This document shows positions 1 through 7,240 of a DNA stretch of 64,000 nt, one piece after another. The DNA comes from DASSUW01 sp963740605. Its GTDB lineage: Bacteria > Actinomycetota > Thermoleophilia > Solirubrobacterales > Solirubrobacteraceae. The position numbers were made by a program, and so were the translations under genes. The DNA lies in NCBI GenBank assembly GCA_963740605.1, contig CAVUFC010000027.1:1-64000 (forward strand). Direction: 5' to 3'. The notes under the pieces were generated by a model, which searched no databases, was not told the origin of the DNA, and saw only the letters and a program-made list of their open reading frames with translations. Position 1 is the first letter of the stretch, and each line of letters starts with the position of its first letter.

Positions 1-291
1 GCGTCTCCGCTCGGGTTCTCGAGACGCCTGCTTGAGGCGACGAGCGAGCGAGCGTCCCGCCGACGCACGGCTCGCATCGCAATGCACGAAAGCGAAACGC
101 GCGGCAGTGACAACGGCCACCGGCGGGGTGCAATTGGTCGCCGGGGTGCAAATGACCGGGTGGTCGCAGGTCCGCTGAAACGGCGCCGCCCCATGATCGA
201 CCACTTTCGTGGCATCCAGTGGATTGCACCCGCAACGCACCCCGCGCAATACACCGACATGAAGTTAAGCTAGATTTGCAGGCAATTCTAG
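1..291. other. No gene recognised
   Basis: No protein with a convincing start or family resemblance is seen. A short open frame over 82-273 looks like low-complexity GC-rich translation. The motif GGGGTGCAAWTG occurs twice in tandem (125-136 and 143-154, 18 bp apart), and a related inverted copy ATTGCACCC lies at 223-231. These could be protein-binding sites of a gene left of the window, but nothing confirms it. Confidence 0.4.
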
Positions 292-365
292 TCGGGGAGA
301 CAGGATTTGAACCTGCGACCGCCCGGCCCCCAGCCGGGTGCGCTACCAGACTGCGCCACTCCCCG
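292..365 (-). tRNA. tRNA-Pro (anticodon GGG)
   Basis: Read on the minus strand, the 7-bp acceptor stem CGGGGAG pairs across the cloverleaf, the T arm GGTTCGAATCC is canonical, and the anticodon loop CTGGGGG is closed by a CCCGG/CCGGG stem. The discriminator base is A. No CCA is encoded. It lies 13 bp downstream of tRNA-Gly on the same strand and is probably cotranscribed with it. Confidence 0.95.
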
Positions 366-378
366 ATATGTCGTCCAG

Positions 379-449
379 AGCGGGCGACGGGAATCGAACC
401 CGCCCTAGAAGCTTGGAAGGCTTCTGTGCAACCACAACACTTCGCCCGC
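379..449 (-). tRNA. tRNA-Gly (anticodon TCC)
   Basis: The minus-strand cloverleaf has acceptor GCGGGCG, anticodon loop CTTCCAA in a GAAGC/GCTTC stem, T arm GGTTCGATTCC and a T discriminator, as is usual for bacterial tRNA-Gly. A -10-like TATCAT (complement of 464-469) lies upstream and could serve this tRNA and the following tRNA-Pro. Confidence 0.95.
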
Positions 450-488
450 AAGCGCCGGGCCCGATGATAGCCGTGCGGGAGGCTCGTG

Positions 489-1322
489 TCAGGCCGGCGG
501 ACGGCGCTCTTCGGTGGGCACCACGCCCTCCTCGTCGAGCAGCGACGGCGGCGGCCAGGGGCCGAACCAGTTGTCGCGCGCGCCGTCGAGCGTGACCACC
601 GAGCCCGACAGCGCGCGGCCGAGTGGCGAGGCGGCCAGGGCGACGAGCCAAGCGTGCTCGGATTCGCTGCCGAGCCGCTGCAGCGGGACCGTCCGAGCCG
701 CCGCGCGCCAGACCGGCTCGGGGTACTTGCGCAGCGACTCGGTGTCGAAGTGCCCGGCCGCGAGCGCGATCACGGCGATGCCGTCCGGCGCCCACTCGCG
801 CGCGAGCGCGCGCGTGTAGCCCTCGACGGCGGCGCGGGCGGCGCTCGAGTGCGTCATGCCCGCCAGGCCGTGGTGCGGAGAGAGCGTGACGTTGATGATC
901 GTGCCGCCGCCGGCCGGGCGCATCGCGAGCTCGACCGCCGTCCGCGCCATCAGCTCTGTGCCGCCGATGTTCAGGCGCGTGACCGCCTGCCAGCCCTTCT
1001 CGGTGATCGCCTCGGCGGGAACGAAATACTGCCCGCCGGCGTTGTTGACGAGCACGTCGAGCCGCCCGTGTCGGTCGAGGCACGCGCGCACGATCCGCTC
1101 TGCGTCGGCGTTCGAGCGCACATCACCGCCGACGTAGGAGGCCGCGGAGCCGATCTCGGAAACCGCGTCCGCGAGCACTGCTTCGCGGCGGCCGGTGATC
1201 ACGACACGCGCTCCGCAGGCCGCCAGTTCACGCGCCGCGGCCTTGCCCAGCCCGGTCCCGCCGCCCGTGACGAGCGTCACACGTTCGTCCAAAACGGATC
1301 GCGCAAACACCTCAGATCTCAT
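489..1322 (-). CDS. SDR-family oxidoreductase, dienoyl-CoA reductase-like
   Basis: A short-chain dehydrogenase of about 277 aa from the ATG at 1322. A GTG at 1355 would add 11 residues without an obvious domain reason. The Rossmann signature TGGGTGLG lies near residues 20-27 and NNAGGQY near 95. In place of the classical YxxxK there is HSSAARAAVEGYTRAL, which resembles the serine-rich active site of 2,4-dienoyl-CoA and trans-2-enoyl-CoA reductases. The lysine that usually follows is arginine here, so catalysis may be altered. It likely acts on unsaturated or keto acyl-CoA with NAD(P)H. The substrate is not shown by context; its neighbours are tRNAs. Confidence 0.85.
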   Translation of the reverse strand: MRSEVFARSVLDERVTLVTGGGTGLGKAAARELAACGARVVITGRREAVLADAVSEIGSAASYVGGDVRSNADAERIVRACLDRHGRLDVLVNNAGGQYFVPAEAITEKGWQAVTRLNIGGTELMARTAVELAMRPAGGGTIINVTLSPHHGLAGMTHSSAARAAVEGYTRALAREWAPDGIAVIALAAGHFDTESLRKYPEPVWRAAARTVPLQRLGSESEHAWLVALAASPLGRALSGSVVTLDGARDNWFGPWPPPSLLDEEGVVPTEERRPPA

Positions 1323-1384
1323 CGCGCCGACCCTGGATGCCGATGATAGGTCCACCGAAAAAACGGGAACACACCAGGCACATC

Positions 1385-1522
1385 ATGCAGATCCCAGGCG
1401 TCCACATCGAGACCCTGCACAACCCGGTTCGCTACACGTACGCACAGATCGAGAAGGCTTGTGCGATCGCGCAGATGCTGAACCGCGGCAAGCTGGTTCT
1501 CGTCGAGCCGCCTCGGCGCTGA
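1385..1522 (+). CDS. Small hypothetical protein (46 aa)
   Basis: A 46-aa frame beginning MQIPGVHIETL and ending LVEPPRR. An in-frame ATG at 1337 would give 61 aa. Third codon positions are almost all G or C, as in the real genes here, and the peptide is non-repetitive with a plausible helix around AQIEKACAIAQML. No family is recognised. It starts just upstream of, and divergent from, the SDR gene. It could be a genuine microprotein or a remnant of a larger gene. Confidence 0.4.
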   Translation: MQIPGVHIETLHNPVRYTYAQIEKACAIAQMLNRGKLVLVEPPRR

Positions 1523-1608
1523 TACATCGCCGCGCAAGCCGGTAGGGGGCGGCGCGCGCGATCGGGTCAGGGTCGCGAGGCGAACAACACGATTCGCGCG
1601 CACCCGCG

Positions 1609-1648
1609 CCGCCGTGGCGTCCCGTCGGGGGACGGACCGCCACGGCGG
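1609..1648. terminator. Strong hairpin upstream of tRNA-Trp
   Basis: The 11-bp arms CCGCCGTGGCG (1609-1619) and its complement (1638-1648) are perfect. A second stem, GTCCCGTC against GACGGAC around GGGG, continues inside. There is no T run, so it would be a GC-type terminator or processing site. It could end the transcript of the small ORF at 1385-1522. Confidence 0.5.
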
Positions 1649-1691
1649 TGCGGCGAGCCGCCAAATCGTCGCTAGACTCGCACGCGCCACT

Positions 1692-1765
1692 GGGGGATTA
1701 GCTCAGTTGGTGGTAGCGCCGGTCTCCAAAACCGGAGGTCCCAGGTTCGAGTCCTGGATCCCCCG
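1692..1765 (+). tRNA. tRNA-Trp (anticodon CCA)
   Basis: The acceptor GGGGGAT/ATCCCCC, D arm AGCTCAGTTGG, anticodon loop CTCCAAA in a CCGGT/ACCGG stem, T arm GGTTCGAGTCC and G discriminator all fit. A -10-like TAGACT is at 1674-1679. It is not next to secE-nusG, its common actinobacterial neighbourhood. Confidence 0.95.
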
Positions 1766-1791
1766 CCTTCCGCCGGAAGCCATGCGCACAT

Positions 1792-2400
1792 GTGTTAGTG
1801 GCGTTATGGCTCCCACCCGATCAGTGGTCGTACAGCTACCTGCTCGGCATGTATCTCGGTGACGGCTGCGTTTCGGCGGCCGGCAGCAGTTTCCAACTCG
1901 TCGTGGCGTGCGACGCGGCGTACCCAGACATCATCGAGGAGTGCGCCACGGCGATGGTGCTGACCCTCCTCCCCCGCCGCGTCGGATGTAATCAGCACCG
2001 CGTGCATCGCTGCGTACGCGTGGTGGGCTCCAGCCGTCGCTGGCCGGAGGCGTTCCCGCAGCACGGGCCGGGCCGCAAGCACGAGCGCACGATCGAGCTG
2101 GCGAACTGGCAACGGGAGGTGGTGGACCGCTTCCCGCAGGAGTTCCTGCGCGGCCTGCTGCACTCCGACGGATGCCGGACCGTCAATCGCTTCAAGACCA
2201 AGCTGCCGAGCGAGCGGATCGCTGAGTACGCGTATCCACGGTGGTTCTTCTCGAACCGGTCGGCCGACATCCGTGGGCTGTTCTGCGAGTACTGCGACCG
2301 GCTGGGGATCCGCTGGACGCAGTCGAATCCGCGCAACATCTCCGTCTCGCACCGCGACAGCGTCGCGCTACTGGACTCGTTCGTGCCGGCGAAGTCATAG
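1792..2400 (+). CDS. LAGLIDADG-like homing-endonuclease-fold protein, N-terminally short
   Basis: About 202 aa from a GTG only 27 bp after the tRNA-Trp 3' end. Two LAGLIDADG-type helices are visible, YLLGMYLGDG near residue 16 and FLRGLLHSDG near residue 118, each ending in the acidic GDG/SDG motif. Between them is FPQHGPGRKHERTIEL, typical of free-standing actinobacterial proteins often labelled transcriptional regulator. From memory, those proteins usually carry an N-terminal helix-turn-helix part that is absent here; the reading frame begins almost at the first LAGLIDADG helix. The first codons are weak starts (GTG, then another GTG at 1798). It may be a shortened but coding gene or a remnant left beside the tRNA. 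DNA binding is likely; cleavage is unproven. Confidence 0.7.
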   Translation: MLVALWLPPDQWSYSYLLGMYLGDGCVSAAGSSFQLVVACDAAYPDIIEECATAMVLTLLPRRVGCNQHRVHRCVRVVGSSRRWPEAFPQHGPGRKHERTIELANWQREVVDRFPQEFLRGLLHSDGCRTVNRFKTKLPSERIAEYAYPRWFFSNRSADIRGLFCEYCDRLGIRWTQSNPRNISVSHRDSVALLDSFVPAKS

Positions 2401-2471
2401 GGGGTGATGCCTCGGAATCTGCGGGCACGTCCCCGATTGCTTCAACTGCCGCGACCGTGTTCGGTAGGGGC

Positions 2472-2678
2472 ATGGTTTGCCTCATCGTCGGACTTGACCG
2501 CCGCACTCTGAACCCCTGGCACACCAACGTGGCCGCCGAGGACGTGACGCGCGCGATGACCGTCGCGCGGTCGCGCGCGCGGCGGCTGGGCATCGATCTC
2601 GTCGTCGCGGCCGCGATCGGGCCGTGCTCGAACGTGCTCCCAGACCCGGCGGCTCAGCTCGCCGCGCACGCTGCCTGA
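2472..2678 (+). CDS. Small hypothetical protein (68 aa)
   Basis: A 68-aa frame starting MVCLIVGLDRRTLNPWH. The ATG is preceded 5 bp upstream by TAGGGG, a reasonable ribosome-binding site. Codon positions are strongly GC-biased. No family is recognised. The C-terminal half contains a hydrophobic stretch (LGIDLVVAAAIG), too short to be certain of membrane insertion. Its stop codon falls inside the operator of the next gene. Confidence 0.45.
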   Translation: MVCLIVGLDRRTLNPWHTNVAAEDVTRAMTVARSRARRLGIDLVVAAAIGPCSNVLPDPAAQLAAHAA

Positions 2679-2703
2679 CCAGCATAAGCATTATGATGGT
2701 CAG
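2675..2703. promoter_or_regulatory. Dyad operator overlapping the -10 box of the CGNR gene
   Basis: A near-perfect 29-bp palindrome. The left outer arm CTGACCA pairs with TGGTCAG, and the inner CATAA pairs with TTATG, with one mismatch per arm. A -10-like TATGAT (2692-2697) lies in its right half, 8 bp before the GTG start at 2706. This arrangement suggests repression, plausibly autoregulation by the CGNR protein. Confidence 0.7.
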
Positions 2704-2705
2704 TA

Positions 2706-3284
2706 GTGGACGAACGCGACAAGCGGCGGATCGGCGAGCAGGTCGAGCCCGGAGGGCGGCCGAAGGCGCCTGGGCGCCTCGAGCTGCTCCAGCGCTTCAT
2801 CAACACCCATAACCACGACCTGCCAACCGACTGGGATCGCATCGGCACGGCCGCGAAGGCGTCGGCGTGGCTGCGCGAGAAGGGGCTAGCCCGTGCGCCG
2901 ATCTCGGAGGCCGAGGCCGGCACCCTGCGCGAGCTGCGGGAAGCCATCCGGGCGCTCGCGGTCGCGAATCAGGGTGGCGTGCCCGACGCGGCGGCGACCG
3001 ACCTGCTCCGGCGCACTGCCGCGCCGCTCACGGTCACGGTCGACGCCGCGGGCCGCACGTCGCTCGAGCCCGTCCGCGGCGGTGTCGACGGTGCGGTCGC
3101 GACGCTGCTCGGCATCCTCCACGAGGCACAGCTCAGCGGCGACTGGTCGCGCATGAAGGGCTGCCGCCAGTGCGAGTACGCCTTCTTCGACCGCTCCAAG
3201 AACCGATCGGCGGCGTGGTGCGCGATGTCGATCTGCGGCAACCGCACGAAGAACCGCGCGTACTACCGGCGCCGCACGTCATGA
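2706..3284 (+). CDS. CGNR zinc-finger transcriptional regulator
   Basis: A 192-aa protein with an N-terminal ABATE-like stress region and a C-terminal CGNR zinc finger. The four cysteines sit in CRQC (near 155) and in CAMSICGNR (near 176), followed by the basic tail KNRAYYRRR. Length and layout match the family. The GTG start is 8 bp after a TATGAT box, so the message may be leaderless. The last four bases overlap the livM start (ATGA). This gene and the permease therefore form one unit, likely controlled by the 2675-2703 operator. The ligand is unknown. Confidence 0.9.
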   Translation: MDERDKRRIGEQVEPGGRPKAPGRLELLQRFINTHNHDLPTDWDRIGTAAKASAWLREKGLARAPISEAEAGTLRELREAIRALAVANQGGVPDAAATDLLRRTAAPLTVTVDAAGRTSLEPVRGGVDGAVATLLGILHEAQLSGDWSRMKGCRQCEYAFFDRSKNRSAAWCAMSICGNRTKNRAYYRRRTS

Positions 3285-4360
3285 GCCAGCTCGCGGCCGC
3301 GCGTCTCAGCAGCGCCGAGTTCAAGGCGCCGCGCGGGATCGCGATCGCCGCGCTCACGCTCGCCGCGATCGCGCCGTTGTTCGTGGGCGCCGGGAGCGTC
3401 GCGCTGGAGAACATGGTCCTCGCCGCGGCCTACGTCGTCATGGCGCTCGGCCTCAACGTCGTCGTCGGCTTCGCCGGGTTGCTCGATCTCGGCTACGTGG
3501 CGTTCTTCGCGATCGGCGCGCACGTCACCGCGTACTTCGGATCCGCGTTCTGGGCGAACGCCGACGTCTCGCTCCTCGTCGACGACGCCGGCCTCCCGGG
3601 CATCCACGTCAACTTCCTGCTGATCCTCGTGCTCGCGGCCCTCGCCGCAGCGATCGCGGGCGTCATCATCGGACTGCCGACGCTCCGCCTGCGCGGCGAC
3701 TACGTCGGCATCGTCACGCTCGCGTTCGGCGAGATCATCGGGCAGCTCGTCGCCAACGGTCAGGACATCCACTTCCTCGGCGGCACGCTCACCGGAGGGC
3801 CGACGGGGATCACGGCGATCGACCGGATCGACCTCCCGTTCGTCGATCGCTTCGGCGCGCTCGACCTCCGCCCTTGGTACTGGTTCGCCCTCGTGCTGGT
3901 CGCGCTCACGTTGGTCGTCAACTTCCGGCTCCGGGACTCGCGGCTCGGCCGCGTGTGGGTCGCGCTGCGCGAGGACGAGGCGACGGCCGTGTCCATGGGC
4001 GTCCCGATCGTGCGCACGAAGCTGCGCGCCTACGGCGTCGGAGCCGCGCTCGGCGGCGTGGCCGGCGCCTTTCTCGCGTCGTACCTGAGCACCGCGAACC
4101 CCCACCAGTTCACGTTCTCGTTCTCGATCTTCATCCTCGCCATGGTCGTGGTCGGCGGGATGGGGTCGATCTGGGGCGTCGTCGTCGGCGCGATCCTCCT
4201 GTCGCTGATCAACAACTACTTCCTGCACGATCTCCCCGGCACGTTGGGCGTGCAGGTCGATCTGTCGGAGATCGCGCCCGCCGTCTACGGCTTCCTGCTG
4301 GTGATCGTGATGCTGCTGCGCCCGCAGGGGCTCATTCCGGAGCGCGGCGGCGGAAGGTGA
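3281..4360 (+). CDS. livM: Branched-chain amino acid ABC transporter permease (LivM-type), orphan
   Basis: A 359-aa inner-membrane permease with about ten hydrophobic segments. The family sequences GLNVVVGFAGLLDLGYVAFF (residues ~48-67) and LRLRGDYVGIVTLAFGEI (~130-147) are clear, and the cytoplasmic loop DEATAVSMGVP that contacts the ATPase is intact. LivM normally works with LivH, two ATPases and a binding protein, and none of these is in this window. It is translationally coupled to the CGNR regulator. The end overlaps the convergent gene by 29 bp. The substrate could be another hydrophobic amino acid, amide or carboxylate. Confidence 0.9.
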   Translation: MSQLAAARLSSAEFKAPRGIAIAALTLAAIAPLFVGAGSVALENMVLAAAYVVMALGLNVVVGFAGLLDLGYVAFFAIGAHVTAYFGSAFWANADVSLLVDDAGLPGIHVNFLLILVLAALAAAIAGVIIGLPTLRLRGDYVGIVTLAFGEIIGQLVANGQDIHFLGGTLTGGPTGITAIDRIDLPFVDRFGALDLRPWYWFALVLVALTLVVNFRLRDSRLGRVWVALREDEATAVSMGVPIVRTKLRAYGVGAALGGVAGAFLASYLSTANPHQFTFSFSIFILAMVVVGGMGSIWGVVVGAILLSLINNYFLHDLPGTLGVQVDLSEIAPAVYGFLLVIVMLLRPQGLIPERGGGR

Positions 4361-4769
4361 CCTTCAGGTCTTCCACCCAGTCGCCCGGCGTCTCGGCGAG
4401 CTCAGCCAGAACCTCGAAGCTGTCCTGGCCCAGCCACGCGGTGGACCGCTGATCGAAGCCGGGCTCCTCACGTTCCATCCGCCACACGCCGTCCTCGACC
4501 GTGGTCGTGAGCGTCCGCCGGATGCCACGCGAGTCGAACCACTCCGCGACCAGTCCATCGCCCTCGGCGGGCGGGCCGATGATGGTGATCGCCTCGGGGA
4601 AGCGCTCATGGTCGACGTGCGACCGCTGGATGAGGAAGTGGCCGCCCTCCAGCCACTCGAACGTGGTGGTGCCGTAGACGACTTGCTCGAACAGTCTGTG
4701 CTTGCCCTCGGTGTCCCACGTGCCGACCAGGACGTCGAGGGCTGCAAGTGCGTGATCTCGATCAGTCAT
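4332..4769 (-). CDS. Conserved hypothetical protein, DUF1579-like
   Basis: About 145 aa from the ATG at 4769; an upstream ATG at 4793 would add 8 residues. The opening LDVLVGTWDTEG and the middle FEWLEGGHFLIQR resemble the beta-barrel DUF1579/YybH-type 'lowering of weight' proteins found in soil bacteria, usually with no known function. No signal peptide is seen. It overlaps the 3' end of livM by 29 bp on the opposite strand. Confidence 0.7.
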   Translation of the reverse strand: MTDRDHALAALDVLVGTWDTEGKHRLFEQVVYGTTTFEWLEGGHFLIQRSHVDHERFPEAITIIGPPAEGDGLVAEWFDSRGIRRTLTTTVEDGVWRMEREEPGFDQRSTAWLGQDSFEVLAELAETPGDWVEDLKVTFRRRAPE

Positions 4770-4811
4770 GTCGATAGGACCATCGGACGCCATCGAATCT
4801 CATCGCTGGAG

Positions 4812-4894
4812 TGCGGGCGGAGGGACTCGAACCCCCACGGCTTGTGGCCACGAGGACCTAAACCTCGCGCGTCTACCAATTCCGCCACGCCCGC
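4812..4894 (-). tRNA. tRNA-Leu (anticodon TAG)
   Basis: A type II tRNA with a long variable arm. The acceptor is GCGGGCG, the anticodon loop TTTAGGT lies in a CGAGG/CCTCG stem, the T arm is GGTTCGAGTCC and the discriminator is A. A good -10 box TACAAT (complement of 4931-4936) overlaps the -10 of the divergent membrane-protein gene. Confidence 0.95.
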
Positions 4895-4949
4895 AGTGCC
4901 CGTGCGAATCGCCGCACGTACAGCAGCGAGATTGTAAGGTCGCATCGGC

Positions 4950-5450
4950 ATGGAGGAGCCCAGGGTGATCATCGAGCACCCGAACCGCGACAAGGCGTCA
5001 TCGAAGGTCACGCGCGCAATCGTCGTCGTGCTGCTGCTCGTCTCCGCCGGACTGGTGACGCTCATCTCCGTCGGCGGCTGGGACGCGATCGAAGGCGCCA
5101 AGCCGCTGCAGGTCGCCTACATCGTCCTCTACCTCGTGATTGCCTTCTTCGTGCTGCGCTGGAGCCGCGGGGTCCTGCCCGTCGCCGCGGCGTTGGCGAT
5201 CGTGCTGATGATCTTCGCCGCCGTCTCCGCGCCGGCGTGGTTCGACCGCGACAAGACCGGCTTCACCGATCCCGCGCTCGCGGCGGACATCCTCGGTCTC
5301 CTCTCCGCCCTGCTCGTCCCGGTCCAGCTGCTGCTGATCGCGTTCGCGATGAGCGCCTTCCGGCAGAAGTGGAACGTCGAGATCGAGCGCCACGAAGAGC
5401 CGCCGCCGGAGCGCGCCGAAGAGCGCGGTCCGGCCCCCGCTGCCGCGTAG
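4950..5450 (+). CDS. Four-helix membrane protein of unknown function
   Basis: A 166-aa protein with a charged N-terminus (about 22 residues), four predicted membrane helices (about 23-42, 53-70, 76-96 and 110-134) and a proline/glutamate-rich cytoplasmic-looking tail with PPPERAEERGP. No family is recognised. The start is fixed by an ATG 9 bp after TAAGGT (4935-4940), a -10-like box arranged back-to-back with the tRNA-Leu promoter. It is followed by tRNA-Leu(CAA) in the same direction. Confidence 0.75.
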   Translation: MEEPRVIIEHPNRDKASSKVTRAIVVVLLLVSAGLVTLISVGGWDAIEGAKPLQVAYIVLYLVIAFFVLRWSRGVLPVAAALAIVLMIFAAVSAPAWFDRDKTGFTDPALAADILGLLSALLVPVQLLLIAFAMSAFRQKWNVEIERHEEPPPERAEERGPAPAAA

Positions 5451-5478
5451 CCGGCCCCCTAGGATGTGCGGCACACCC

Positions 5479-5562
5479 GCCCGGGTGGCGGAACTGGTCT
5501 ACGCGATGGACTCAAAATCCATTGTCCGCAAGGGCATGCGGGTTCGAATCCCGCCCCGGGCA
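5479..5562 (+). tRNA. tRNA-Leu (anticodon CAA)
   Basis: A type II cloverleaf with acceptor GCCCGGG/CCCGGGC, anticodon loop CTCAAAA in an ATGGA/TCCAT stem, long variable arm, T arm GGTTCGAATCC and A discriminator at 5562. A TAGGAT box at 5460-5465 is a likely -10. The base after the discriminator is the first base of the next coding region. Confidence 0.95.
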
Positions 5563-6027
5563 TTGCCGGTCCGCCGCGCCACTCCCGAAGACGCCCGCGC
5601 GCTCGCCGAGCTGCACGTAGCGTCGTGGCGCGCCGGCTACCAGGGGATCGTCGCGGACGAGCACCTCGCCGCGCAGTCGGTCGACCAACGCCACGCGATC
5701 TGGGACGAGCTCCTGGCGGACGAGAGCATCGCGGTGCTCGTCGCCGGCGAGATCGAGCTCGACGGGTTCGTCGCGTTCGAGCCGGAGACACGCCTGATCC
5801 GCGCGCTGTATGTCGCTCCGGATCGCTTCCGCCAGGGCGTCGGCACGGAGCTGATCCAAGCCGCGCACGACGCGCTGAACGGCGACACCGCCCTGTGGGT
5901 CTTCGAGCGCAACGACCGCGCGTTCGCCTTCTATACCCGCCACGGCTATACACGCGACGGGGCGTCCATGGTCCACGAGTCCACCGGGGTCACCGAGGTG
6001 CGCATGACCCGCCAGACCCGGGAGTAA
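5563..6027 (+). CDS. GNAT-family N-acetyltransferase starting directly at a tRNA 3' end
   Basis: About 154 aa if translation begins at the TTG at 5563, which gives PVRRATPEDARALAELH, the normal first strand and helix of this family. The acetyl-CoA loop is RFRQGVGTELI (near 85-95), and the C-terminal FERNDRAFAFYTRHGY is typical. The frame is open back through the tRNA, and an ATG at 5536 inside the T arm, preceded by AAGGG, is an alternative start. With no room for a promoter or ribosome-binding site of its own, expression probably depends on the tRNA transcript. It likely acetylates a small molecule or protein amine; the substrate is unknown. Confidence 0.85.
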   Translation: MPVRRATPEDARALAELHVASWRAGYQGIVADEHLAAQSVDQRHAIWDELLADESIAVLVAGEIELDGFVAFEPETRLIRALYVAPDRFRQGVGTELIQAAHDALNGDTALWVFERNDRAFAFYTRHGYTRDGASMVHESTGVTEVRMTRQTRE

Positions 6028-6040
6028 CCTCCCGCCCTGC

Positions 6041-6988
6041 ATGGGCTACGCCGTCGACGAGAGCGCGACCCGCTTCTCGAACCACCTCCACGTCCTGCGC
6101 GAGATCGTCCACCTGACGGCGGGGCACCTCGCGCTCGAGCCGCGGTTCGAGGTCAAGGCGCTGCTCGGCGATCACCTGTACGACGACGCGCGCGCGGTCA
6201 CCAAGATCCGGCGCCGCCTGAACGAGCTGCGCACGCCGAGCCCCGGCGCGCCCGGCGAAGCGCTCACGAACCTCCTCGACCGGGCCAACACCGACGACAC
6301 GAGCGCCTACCTGCGATCCGCCTACGGCGAGCTCAAGCCGACACTTATCGCAGCGCTGCGCATCCACCTCAACGAGCTCGACCCGATCATCGACGAGCCG
6401 AGCCTGCGCGTGCTGACCAAACTCCTGCACCGGCAGGAGCGCCACACGGCCGAGCTGCCGATCGAGGGCGCCCGCTCCGCCTCGGACGACCTCGGCGCGC
6501 TGCCGCTGAGCTCCGACGAGAGCCGCGCGCTCCGGATCCTCCCCGAGCTTTACCAGCCCGCTCGCGACGCCTTCATCGAGATCGGCGCCGAAGACCCGAA
6601 GCAGTTCTTCCACGGGCTCATGAACGCCGAGCTGTGTACGGCCGAGCTGATGAGCCGCACCTCGCACGAGCACCCCGAGATGCCGTGGGACTTCCACGTC
6701 GACATGGCGCGCCAGACGTGGGACGAGATCCGCCACGCGGAGATCCTCGACCGCCTGATGATGACCGAGCTCGACTGCCACTGGGGCGACTACCCGGTCG
6801 GCTTCGACGAGTTCAGATCGATCTACGCGCTCGACCTCGCCGGGCGCCTCGCACGGTTCGACGGCGAGCCGCCGCCGAACCGGGACTCAGTGCTGCTCGA
6901 CTACCTGGCCGCCGACAAGGTCGCGCACGCGGAGACCGCAAAGCGCTGGGGTGCGTACCTGCGCGACCGCGCAGGCGCGGCCGTCTGA
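6041..6988 (+). CDS. Ferritin-like (DUF455-type) diiron protein
   Basis: A 315-aa, almost wholly helical protein. Paired carboxylate-histidine motifs typical of ferritin-like diiron proteins are visible: LHRQERH near 128, MNAELCTAELM near 195, QTWDEIRHAEIL near 228 and AADKVAHAE near 293. The general fold matches DUF455 proteins related to tRNA hydroxylase MiaE and ribonucleotide reductase-like helices. The biochemical role is unknown; oxidation chemistry or metal handling is possible. It follows the GNAT gene by 13 bp in the same direction. Its stop directly abuts the stop of the convergent small membrane protein. Confidence 0.7.
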   Translation: MGYAVDESATRFSNHLHVLREIVHLTAGHLALEPRFEVKALLGDHLYDDARAVTKIRRRLNELRTPSPGAPGEALTNLLDRANTDDTSAYLRSAYGELKPTLIAALRIHLNELDPIIDEPSLRVLTKLLHRQERHTAELPIEGARSASDDLGALPLSSDESRALRILPELYQPARDAFIEIGAEDPKQFFHGLMNAELCTAELMSRTSHEHPEMPWDFHVDMARQTWDEIRHAEILDRLMMTELDCHWGDYPVGFDEFRSIYALDLAGRLARFDGEPPPNRDSVLLDYLAADKVAHAETAKRWGAYLRDRAGAAV

Positions 6989-7231
6989 CTACAGCGGCAT
7001 CTTGTCGCGGCCGCGCCGCCCGGCGCTGCCGCTCTTGGAGACCGCCTTCTGGGAGGTCTGGAACGGCTTGCTCAACCAGCGGCCGAGCTTGCCGGGCGCC
7101 TTGCTCGCGCCGCGCGAGCCGGTCCCCAGGACCTTCTGACCGCCGCGTTCGGGGTGCCGCGAAAGGCGCGGCGCGAGGAACGCGAGGATCAGGATGAGGA
7201 TGCAAAATGCGATAACGGCTCCGATGACCAT
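6989..7231 (-). CDS. DUF6411-type small membrane protein
   Basis: 80 aa: one N-terminal membrane helix (VIGAVIAFCILILILAF) followed by a basic region with RLSRHPERGGQKVLG, GRWLSKPF and a C-terminal SGRRGRDKMP-like end. This order of short motifs matches the actinobacterial DUF6411 family as I remember it. It is probably anchored by its N-terminus with the basic tail in the cytoplasm. Function unknown. The IMPase gene ends upstream of its start, 9 bp away. Confidence 0.75.
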   Translation of the reverse strand: MVIGAVIAFCILILILAFLAPRLSRHPERGGQKVLGTGSRGASKAPGKLGRWLSKPFQTSQKAVSKSGSAGRRGRDKMPL

Positions 7232-7240
7232 GCAGGGGTC

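Noticed and set aside
82..273. 63-aa open frame at the left edge
   Set aside because: Arginine- and glycine-rich without family, ribosome-binding site or -10 box; looks like chance frame in GC-rich DNA.
1692..2678. Integration site at tRNA-Trp
   Set aside because: No second copy of the tRNA 3' end was seen downstream, and no integrase is present, so an element boundary is not supported.
2867..3280. Long frame upstream of and in frame with livM, giving a 497-aa protein
   Set aside because: This part overlaps the CGNR gene in another frame and is Arg/Ala-rich; the LivM start at 3281 fits the family length.
5459..5953. Minus-strand frame across the tRNA-Leu and GNAT
   Set aside because: Very Arg/Ala-rich shadow of the GNAT; the plus-strand frame has clear family motifs.
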